From Epiperipatus broadwayi (lineage: Eukaryota > Onychophora > Udeonychophora > Euonychophora > Peripatidae), in contig JAQFVV010006337.1 of the NCBI GenBank assembly GCA_028023455.1, forward strand, positions 248,001 through 312,000: a stretch of DNA of 64,000 nt, in the 5' to 3' direction. A program made the position numbers and the translations under genes. The notes below the pieces were generated by a model that ran no database searches, was not told the origin of the DNA, and worked only from the letters and a program-made list of their open reading frames with translations. This document shows positions 54,906 through 64,000 of this stretch, one piece after another (position 1 is the stretch's first letter; the number at the start of each line of letters is the position of its first letter).

Positions 54906-56933
54906 TATATATAAACATTTTATTAAACATTTACTTCATATAAAACAAAAATTAAGCAGTTTGTTTCCCTGCACTGTGAGGAGATGAATTCCAAAAAAAT
55001 AAATCAAGATAAGAAATCATTTAACTTCATTTCTTGAAATATATATATAGTATTAAAATATATATTTAGTAATGTAATCAATGGTTTCGTAAGCCTATGT
55101 ATATGCATATATATAAAAATATATTAAGATCTACTTAGTATATACTTATACATTAAATAGATCTTAAAATTTTGTTTAAATTTCACCTCACTGGAATAAC
55201 TATTTTTATGATTATGTTAGATGATTATTCAGCATTAAAATAATTAGATAATAAAATTTAATTGTTGCTCCAAATTCTTTGTAACCAAGTCTGAATGTGG
55301 AAATATTTATAAATACAACTGTGCTTCATTTTATTAAATTTTATATATATATTTACATACACAAATGTGCATAATGCTACATTATAATCATAAAAACAAA
55401 TGTCACATCAACCTATATATAAAAGTATTCCATTATATAATTTTATACATTGTTGTGATAAATTTATATATATATATTTCTTTGGATGAAAAAAAGTTGG
55501 CAAACAAGTATGTGCATAATTTATAATTACACATATATGAAAGTGTTAAATACAGCTGGTAAAGCAATAACTAAAATTATATATATATAGTATCAAATTC
55601 AATAATACTGCATAATTTTCTTATACTTAAATTTAGCAATTACAAAAAAAAAATGGAAATATTATAGAAACAATTTAATTCGAGAAAGTTAATAAAAAAA
55701 AGAAGTACATTTATTTGATGTAAAGTGGACTCATTACCTTCGAGTGCTTATTACTGTTTGCTGTTGTAATTTTTGTATGCAAGAGTGTATCTAGAAATCT
55801 AATTTAATTGTGTGAATATAAATATACATACATAAGTTTGTAGAATTACAAATGTTATTTTTTTTAATAATGAGTGGATATAAGTTACTATAAATTTAAA
55901 AAGGGTGAATTAATTGCTATTTATAATAAGTGTTTATGCAGCCGCTAGTGAAGGTGAATATTGTCTTAAACTATTTTTGAAAGGCTAATAGTGAATCTAT
56001 AAATTATAAAGTATTTTATTTTAAAATGTCAAAACGAAGGCAAAATTTATTAAAATTCTATCTAGAATTTTTAAATTTTTATGTATATATGATCTATAAA
56101 AGCTGCAAAATATTATTATATTAACATATTTAGTGCTTAAAAGTAAAAAATAAATATAAGCATATATCACCAACACACACATGCACATGTATATATATAT
56201 ATACTTTCTTTTCTTAGGGCAAAAAAAATATTTTAATATTTTAAAGTTTGGTTATTGTTTTGTTTTTTTTTAAATTAATAATTTTATAAAAACTAAGACG
56301 TTCTATACAAATTCTATTCACATATTTTGAAAACTAAAAAAAAAATGTCACTAATTTAATGTAACTTTAAAAATTATTCTAAAATTTCCATTTCTCTTTT
56401 GCGCTTTTTTTATATTCGTAAACATTACGTTAATATTTCAACAGTAATAACAATTACAAAAATATAACATTTTGTAACGAAGAATTGATAAGAAAGCCTA
56501 AATATTTTCGTACTTTTAGTTGTTAAAATGTTCTTTAAAAAATTTTGTAAGTTATATATTTATTTTACTTGATTAAACTTTAAACTCTCAATGTTAAAAG
56601 ACAATATTACATGTGTACAGTATAAATCTCTTAGATTTAATGTTTATCTTCTTAATTTACTTTGAACAGTTTCAACGATTGGATTTTTTTTTTCTTTTCG
56701 TGTATATATATGAACATGTATTAGGCATATTTCTTTACAAATAAACATCAAATAGTATTTTCTTAAATATTAGATAAAATATAATTTGCATTATATATAT
56801 ATATCTTTCAAAAAGATAACTTATAATTTATGTAGTTCCAGATAAAATTTTAGTAAAAAATAATTTGTATGAATATATATGTTTATTCATGTAATTGAAA
56901 TAATATTAAAAGATTAAATAGTTATGTGTAAGG

Positions 56934-56964
<31 letters not shown>

Positions 56965-57477
56965 CTTAATTTGTATTAAAATTAATTACCATTTATTATG
57001 TTCTATATCCTAAAGTATTAGTTAACATTGAGTAGTACGAGAGTAGTTTATCATAGTTTATTAGTCCCTAACACAATTTATTTTAGTATCACATATTTAG
57101 GGTTACATTCTAAGATTTAATGAGCTATGATTGTAAAGATACATTCTAAAATAAATAGCTTTTGTAACTTTAATAAGACTAGGCATTAAAAAAAAAAAGC
57201 CGGAATTAATTTTTACTCAATTCATTTTTATTTTTTAAAAAAATCTTATTTAAAAAAAAATTATCTTAGGAGATACAAAAAAAAAAGCTCAAATTTTTAT
57301 ATATTTTGTTGAGAAGATCGAAAACATGATTGTTAAAAGGAGAATCCTGGGGAAATTTAGTTTCATTTAAACAAAAAAAAAAAAATAGAAACTGTTTTTC
57401 CTGTTTCTAAAAGTATATCTAATTATTTTAAAATATTGTTTATTTACATTTTAAAAAAAAGGTAGGTTCTTACAAAT

Positions 57478-57500
57478 GGGGGTGGGGGGGTGGGGTGGTC
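57478..57500 (+). other. G-rich tract able to form a G-quadruplex
   Basis: Runs of 5, 7, 4 and 2 G separated by single T. A second pure G13 run lies at 57835-57847. Confidence 0.7.
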
Positions 57501-57939
57501 CTAATGACTTCTAAATAATTGTTTATGAAAAGTGTTGTTATTTTTAATAGGTAATTTGTTTATGATTATTTCTTTATATAAGTATTTAAATTAATATTGC
57601 TTATTATATTAGCAAAAAAATGTTTTCTTCTAATTGAATGCTGAATTAGAATTTTATAAATAAAAAGTGACAAAATATATTTAAATATGTTGTGTATTTC
57701 TAAAAACATATTGTGCTACATTATGATTTGAATTAGCATTTATTAAATCATGACTTTTACAAATTATTTTATCTAAATAATTATCATAAATAGTTCTATA
57801 TGTTTGTATATATACTTTGTATGTATATGCTTGTGGGGGGGGGGGGGTTGGTTGACTAAAGAAAGAAATATAGAATTATAAATTCATCAAAGCATTGTTA
57901 CTTTTTAATGTATATATATATTCACAAATATGAAGAATT

Positions 57940-58110
57940 ATCTACCTATATATCTATTTATTCATCCATCTATCTATCCATCTGTATGTCTACCTACCTG
58001 TTTATCTCTCCATTTATTTATCCATTCATCTGTCTATTCCATTCATCCATTCATCGATCCACCTATCCATCTGCATATCTATCTACCTATTAATCTATCT
58101 ATCCATCTAT
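57940..58110. repeat. Degenerate TCTA/TCCA tetranucleotide array
   Basis: Imperfect ATCT/ATCC repeats. The overlapping Tyr/Ser/Ile-rich open frames are by-products of the repeat. Confidence 0.9.
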
Positions 58111-59534
58111 CTACTTATGTATACATATAAACCAATGCAATAAAAAATTATTACCTGGAATGAAGTTTTGCCACAATTTAAAAAATGATGATCGTCGAAA
58201 CTGCCGTCAATGGACATCTCTTCATATAAAGAAAACCAATCAATTTTATAAAAAAAAATTATATATACAGGAAAATAAATATAGTAAAGATTTACTTTAG
58301 GCAAAGATGAAAAAAAACCGGTAGGAGGCTCTTCTATACAGAGAAAAATATTATCCAGTCCCCCAATTATTTATACTAATTCTTATAATTTCAATAAATA
58401 GTTACATCTACTACTTAAATTTTTTGTAGCCTTAAACTGTACAGATATAAAGAATGGAATAAAAGAAGTTATGAAGATTTTATATCTTCAGTAAATAATA
58501 TTTGATATATTATTTATTAAAGATAGATACTATGGCGGTGTCTATAAGCTCAAAATTGTACTTTAAAGTAGAGCTTATTGGATCTTAACACGCATTTTGA
58601 ATTTTGACAAAAAGTCTTCGTCTTTGCTTCGCACGTATCTTTTGCAGCGTTAACAGCACGTGTGAATAGACATTCTGGCGGCTAATATCAATTTATGTAG
58701 TTTTTAATTACAGCAATTCAAAAAATAAAGTTTAGCCCTTGGATCAATAATCATTTTATAAATAAATAAATTGAAAAAAATTATTGCATTTCATAAATAT
58801 ATTCTTTGTTTAGATCACCTGGGAGAAAAATATATGCTATAAATATTAAACTTGGATAAATAAAAATCAGCAATTTAAAATATAGCCTGCACATAATAAC
58901 GAGTTTTACCAACCCGATTGCGTTTAAAAATAAATATCAAATAATAATGTTTTTTTTTTTTTTTGTTGTTGTTGTTTTTCAATATACTAATTGTTAAATA
59001 ATTTACTAAAAATAAATTATATAAAACTTATTCACCTTTTATTATTATAATTTTTGTCATAAGTAGCATCTTTCTTTCGAGTCTTCATTTTAAATTATAA
59101 GCTTAACTTTCAACAAAAGTAATTTTAAAAAGTGTTAAAGGTAGCGCATAATAAAACCCTGTTCTTCTTATACCAAAGTGCAGTAATAATCGGATGTCAT
59201 TACGTCTAAACTCTTGTCTTTTTTTTAACTAGCAAAACTGAGAGAGGGAAAAAAAAGAGGGAGGTAAAGACTACACACGTTTTAGATTTTATGAACCTAG
59301 CGAATAGAAATCATCGAGTTCCATTTTCAGTATTAGACTATAAAGCATGCGCACAAAAAGATTCACGTGATAGAACAGGTGCACTTGTATTCATAGCAAT
59401 ACAATACAAAGCAATATTCATTTCTGTAGGGCATTTAGTTCGTGAAACAGCGGTGCGGGGTAACTTTGCTATTTTAGTCTGTCGCTATTCTTAACCGGGT
59501 ACACATCGAAAGGGTTTAGCTTAGGCGATAGACA
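58111..59534 (+). promoter_or_regulatory. Upstream region and likely 5' UTR of POU4
   Basis: 59210-59534 is distinctly less AT-rich than the preceding DNA and abuts the POU4 start. A 67-codon frame at 59291-59494 ends 40 bases before the POU4 ATG; it has no recognised domain and may be a chance or upstream ORF. E-box-like CAGGTG (near 59377) and CACGTG (near 58650) words are present. No core promoter could be assigned from sequence alone. Confidence 0.4.
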
Positions 59535-60683
59535 ATGAATGGTAAACAACATGTTAGTTTACATCCACCTATTAATGCAGGAACATTACCAGGCCGTTAT
59601 TCGCCTCCTTACCGATCGGCAGACCCCATGCGCCGACATTGTATGACTAACCCATCGGTAAGTGTAAGTTGGTCAATGCAAGCAGCTGAAAATTATGTAA
59701 GTAAAATTACATTTTATCTATTTCATATTTTATGAGCATTTATATTTAATTGAATACTTTATTTTACATTCAAATTTAATTAATTTTAATTAATACTTAA
59801 TTGTTTTTATTATTGTTTATAGGGCAATCTGTTTGGTGGTTTGGATGATAGCCTATTAAGTAGAGCAGAAGCGTTGGGTGTTGTTGACATATCTAAAGGT
59901 CCAGGCCCAGGAATACCAATGAAGCATGATACGTCAATGTATCATCATGGAATGGGAAATACTCATTCGCCGACTACCTCACGATCTCAGGTTCCTCATC
60001 ACGGTATGGAAGGTGTCGAGCTTCTCGATCCCATTGCATCCTCATCTATCCCATCACTATCTAGCTTAGGGGATCCGGTGTCTATGAACTCTCACACTCA
60101 TACTCACACTCAATTGCATTCCCAGGTATATACTCATGGTATGAATATGAATACTATGACTTCGCACGGGTTCGCGCCGCATAATATCTCTATGCATGAT
60201 GTGGACACTGATCCTCGCGAATTGGAGGCATTTGCTGAACGCTTCAAGCAGAGGAGGATCAAGTTAGGAGTTACCCAGGCCGATGTTGGCAAAGCTTTAG
60301 GTAACCTAAAATTGCCCGGAGTTGGATCGCTCAGCCAAAGCACTATATGCCGATTCGAATCACTCACACTCAGTCATAATAATATGATCGCGTTAAAACC
60401 CGTGCTAGCCGCGTGGCTAGAGGAAGCCGAGGCTCATGCTCGAAATAAAAGGAAATCACCCGATATTCTACCAAACGGGGAGAAGAAACGAAAGAGGACA
60501 TCCATTGCTGCTCCAGAAAAACGTTCCCTGGAAGCCTATTTTGCTGTTCAGCCACGACCTTCTGGAGAAAAAATTGCCGCCATTGCAGAAAAACTGGACC
60601 TCAAGAAAAACGTCGTTCGGGTGTGGTTTTGTAATCAGAGGCAAAAACAAAAGCGGATGAAATTTTCTGCCGCTCCGCATTGA
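59535..60683 (+). CDS. POU4: POU class 4 homeodomain transcription factor (Brn-3/unc-86/acj6 orthologue), two exons
   Basis: Exon 1 is 59535-59657 and exon 2 is 59823-60683, giving 327 residues with a phase-0 intron. The start MNGKQHVSLHPP aligns with the MNSKQ...HP start of vertebrate Brn-3, and an in-frame TAG lies two codons upstream. The POU-IV box region spans the splice (MRRHCMTNPS joined to GNLFGGLDDSLLSRAEAL). Then a Met/His-rich linker, a POU-specific domain at about 169-247 (ELEAFAERFKQRRIKLGVTQ), a basic linker, and a homeodomain at about 262-321 with recognition helix WFCNQR at 309-314. It ends MKFSAAPH. The family specifies sensory and other neuron identity by binding AT-rich octamer-like sites in the nucleus (established). 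No breaks. Two further in-frame GTAAGT donors (59664, 59697) could add 2 or 13 residues. Length is close to the short vertebrate paralogue (about 338). Confidence 0.96.
59658..59822 (+). other. POU4: POU4 intron with three possible donors
   Basis: Donor GTAAGT directly after TCG at 59658, with further GTAAGT words at 59664 and 59697, all in phase 0; acceptor TATTGTTTATAG ends at 59822. The first donor gives the junction most like other POU4 proteins. The others would retain SVSVSWSMQAAENY-type residues. Confidence 0.75.
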
Positions 60684-62380
60684 TGCTATTAAAATGGAAT
60701 TTGGACGCTATCAATAGTGGTGCAATAAAGTTGGCTGGAACTTCTCTTGTCAACAACCTAAAACTTAACAATTTTGACGAAAACAAACGGTACTGTATCA
60801 TTTTAGATTTTCTACCAAATTATTCTTAACAGATATATTTAAATTTTAACAACAATGTATTTACTGAGTTTTATATTTATTTTATATTGTAATTATTTTA
60901 TTTTTATTTTTTAAAATGTACGTACCGTCAGTTTCAAGACGCCCAAAGTTCATGAGAACTTAGTTGTACATTTTTTAAAAACTGGACAAATGACACATGT
61001 CACTGAATATATTCCGCCTTATAGGCTTTATTTTAGGTTCCTTTACAAACGAAATTATTTTCTTTGTAATTTATTTTTACTGACACAGTTGTTAGGTGGC
61101 TGTTAACCTTTTTTTTTTTTTTTTGCCCCCAAAAGAAAAGAAAACTTTTATTTAGTATAACACGGGAAAATGATTTGCAAAGCTCGGCTTACATTTTAGA
61201 CTTTAAAAAAATATTTATTATTATTTTTTAATTAAAAAAACAAACAAAGAGAACGTATGTGTATATATACATATCTATAAATAAACAACATATTTTTTAA
61301 AGTAATGTTTAGAAAGCACCAAAAGAGTAATTGATGTAAGGCGCGTTCTAGATTTTATTTCCTTATAATTTGTTGTACTAAGAATGATTTAAATTCTTAT
61401 TACTTTACGACTTTTGTACGTTTTAAGTTTAAAATATATTTTAGTAAAAACATTGTGTTCACGTGCTTAATTGCCATTAATACTTTTGATTAGAGTATGT
61501 GCTTTCCAATTTGTTCATAAAACATTTATATGATTCACTGAACGCATTAATATCTTAACTAAATTGATGCCTTACAGATTAATAAAATATATATGTATAT
61601 TACTCCTATACTAGTCAATTACTTTTTTTAAAAAAATTGTAATTATAAATGATCACTTAAAAAAAAAGTGCTAGAGCAAAAGTTATTATATAAAGAAAAT
61701 AAATAAATAAACAAACAAATGAAAACTAATAAATAAAAATCAACTGCTCACGGATAAGGTGCTCCATTTATTGTTGCTCATAAATGTACTGTATAACAGA
61801 GTTTCCAGCGTTTAATTTATTCATAATTGATTTTAATATTTAATTTATTATTTATTTAAAACTACAACTTTTTTAAACTAAAAAATAAATGAGAAATCTT
61901 TATTGTGTGTTAACAACTTAATTTATTTAGAAAGGAATGAATGAAACGCACATTTTATTTATTTATTTTTTAAACTAAAGAGGTGCGGAGAAAAAGTAAA
62001 AAAAAAAAGAGAGAGAGAGTGAAAATTATTAAAAAAATAAAGTGAAAAAAAGATTATATTGTTTTTAATTTATTTATTTTACTCTATATTTATATAGATT
62101 TGATTACAAAGTTGCCTTGTGTTATTATATAATTTTTTTTTTAAAAAAAAAAAGAGGGGAGATGCAAATGCAATTTTATTTGTTTTTTATGCATGTATAC
62201 TTTTCAACTATTTGTTTCACCTGCTCATTCCTGTAAGGAATTACAGTATTATAAAATTCCAAATATGTTGGACTGATTTTTCAGTTCCCTGCTATTTATT
62301 TATTTATTCTTTCTGTAAAATGTTTGCAAATATTATATATTCGCAAATAATGTTAATAAAGAAACGATCTTGAACCATAG
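60684..62380 (+). other. POU4 3' untranslated and downstream DNA
   Basis: AATAAA occurs at 60724-60729, only 40 bases after the stop, and again at several places up to 62355-62360. Which is used cannot be told from sequence. The region is AT-rich with long A and T runs and no other gene. Confidence 0.5.
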
Positions 62381-63000
62381 AAGTGGATTTATTTGATACA
62401 GTTTCTAATACACTCTGCTTCCTGATCTGAATAGAAGTGTGGTTAACGCATGTCTCCAGAGAGAAGTGATCGCACCTGCGCACAAATCTTTTATCTGTTT
62501 ATAAAATAATTAATTAAGTCGGAAGCGAAGGGGTGGACTTTTTTATACAACAGCCAATAGTAAGAGGTTGTTATCTCTGTGGAGAAAATAACGTTGTTGG
62601 TGGCGCGTTGGTGCGATGGTTTTATTTGTGCTGAAAGCTACAAATTTTGGCAGCTATCACACCTCCAAGCAGTTTGTTTGAATCGCCGTAGGCCAAAAAT
62701 GTATATCATTGAACTACTCACGACTGATTGTTAACTAAAGCAAAAAGACAGCGGAAAACTTGGAAGGCAAAGGCAGACGTCAGCCGATGAAAAATCACCC
62801 GTGCCCTAACCCCAATAGTTCATATCTTATCAAGTGGCCTCACGGGAAGGCATTGCGACGAACTTCTCTACAAAAACCTTTTGATTCTCTTGTAATGATG
62901 ATAAATCACATTTTTCTCTTATCTTTCCAACAAATTTTCGCTTAATTGTTCAGTTTTAGTCGGTGAAACGAATCTGTTTTAATCAAAGGTCACGATCTTA
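62381..63000. promoter_or_regulatory. Compositionally rich block downstream of POU4, possible regulatory element
   Basis: Markedly less AT-rich and free of simple repeats. Contains TGTGGTTA (RUNX-like, 62439), CCTGCGCA (near 62476), GCCAAT (62553-62558) and TCACACCT (T-box half-site, 62657-62664). Short words like these occur by chance, so the call rests mainly on composition and position. A 61-codon frame at 62760-62945 has no recognised domain. Confidence 0.3.
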
Positions 63001-64000
63001 ACAAAAAAAAAAAAAAAAACAACTAAGAGATGATTATTGTGGTAGGCCTCAATAATTTTTTTTTTCTTTTAAATCCATATGTGCTTGTAAATTTTATAAA
63101 AAGATAACGTTTGACCATAAAACATGGATTGGGTTTTGAAAGTTTAAATCTTAATTATCTTTTTAAAAAATAAAATATACGGATAGAATACTATATGATC
63201 CAGCAGCTTATATACCTATACAATAAACTAGGATTAAATATTATGAAAATTTATATTGAAACAATCGCAATTTTAAATTATCCTATACGTTTAAACATAT
63301 TTCAACGGAGCAAGAATTCCACTTTTAATGAATATATACTTAGTACAAATTAATAAATTATTCAGATTAGAAGTTATATTTAGTTAACTGAATTGTTATT
63401 AAAAATACAATTAGCAGAAAATCTTTCAATTATTATCAATCTTCAACATTACTTTATGTATTTGATGTTAAATATATAGTAATGTAAAACACACATATTG
63501 CCATTACATTTTTTTAAATAAATGACAGATTTTAAATAATTTATTAAATCGATTTTTTTTTAAAGTTAATTTACTGATATAATCATAAAATGTAATTATT
63601 TAAAGAATTAAAATTAGTAATTATTATTTTACTAGAAATAAAATAAATATAAACAATGCACGTAGACATAGTATACTGGGTACATGTCCTTCAGACAATA
63701 ATATTTCATTATCTTGACAGATAGTTTCACTATAAATTTTAAATACTTTTAATTATTGTATTTAATACTTATTGTTGTTTTTATTTATATTAATTTTATT
63801 TTTGTCTTAGTTTTTAAATCATATTTCTATATCATTAAAAACGATTATTTGCCTATACTATATATATATATGCATACGTACATTAATTTAAAAGGAACCG
63901 ATATGAAATTAGTTTTTTGTTAATTTACAAAAGATTTTGATCCCCAGAAGACTCAAATTTATACTTGTCGATTTTATTTCATATTCGTGAGTTCCTTCGA
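63001..64000. other. AT-rich stretch to the window end, nothing recognised
   Basis: No coding, RNA or repeat family was recognised. Confidence 0.6.

Larger units (their letters stand above)
52092..57477. other. AT-rich stretch, no gene recognised
   Basis: Apart from repeat copies C3 and D and short (TA)n tracts, nothing was recognised. 53990-54115 has a more mixed composition without identifiable content. Confidence 0.5.

Noticed and set aside
57908-58130. Tyr/Ser/Pro-rich frames
   Set aside because: By-product of a degenerate TCTA/TCCA repeat.
59291-59494. 67-codon gene upstream of POU4
   Set aside because: No recognisable domain; more likely 5' UTR or a chance upstream frame.
60134-60801. 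Several antisense and shifted frames over POU4 exon 2
   Set aside because: Shadows of the strongly coding POU and homeodomain sequence.

Overview
The window reads as gene-poor, strongly AT-rich animal DNA crowded with simple repeats and old retroelements. The one intact host gene is a POU class IV (Brn-3/unc-86/acj6 type) homeodomain transcription factor at 59535-60683 on the + strand. The mixture of L1/Tx1-type, RTE-type and Penelope-like retroelement relics, tRNA-only SINEs, long TTA arrays and a molluscan-looking POU4 suggests a mollusc, most likely a cephalopod such as an octopus. The organism assignment is inference.

Layout. 1-4.4 kb: a decayed L1/Tx1-type LINE with a TAA/TGA tail, then a tRNA-only SINE. 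4.4-9.5 kb: no gene; a dispersed repeat copy and a run of 39 C. 9.5-10.1 kb: a repeat with a hammerhead-ribozyme-like core, flanked by a 16 bp direct repeat. 10.4-14.2 kb: a younger minus-strand copy of the same LINE family, with long (TTA)n arrays at both ends. 14.2-29 kb: unassigned AT-rich DNA with two more SINE copies and several microsatellites. 29.1-35.2 kb: a giant, nearly spacer-free palindrome of about 6.1 kb with repeat arrays near both tips. 38.8-41.1 kb: an array of 400 bp units, four in one orientation and two in the other, each carrying a hammerhead ribozyme fold. 41.3-42.7 kb: nested foldback elements, including more hammerhead-bearing repeats. 42.8-44.3 kb: relics of an RTE-like and a Penelope-like element (YVDD reverse transcriptase plus GIY-YIG endonuclease). 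46.5-47.8 kb: two eroded copies of the ribozyme repeat. 47.8-59.5 kb: no gene seen. 59.5-60.7 kb: POU4. 60.7-64 kb: POU4 3' UTR and downstream DNA, with one compositionally richer block at about 62.4-63.0 kb.

The most interesting content is two repeat families that look like metazoan retrozymes: roughly 400-456 bp tandem units, each with a type I hammerhead with a 6 bp stem I, a very short stem II and a self-complementary tiny stem III. The units would be transcribed as multimers, self-cleave, circularise and be re-integrated, possibly with help from Penelope-like reverse transcriptase; a dead Penelope-like copy lies 2.3 kb from the array. Three loci share one peculiar arrangement, minus-strand ribozyme units on the left and plus-strand units on the right. 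The second major oddity is the 6.1 kb palindrome, whose origin is unexplained by any coding content.
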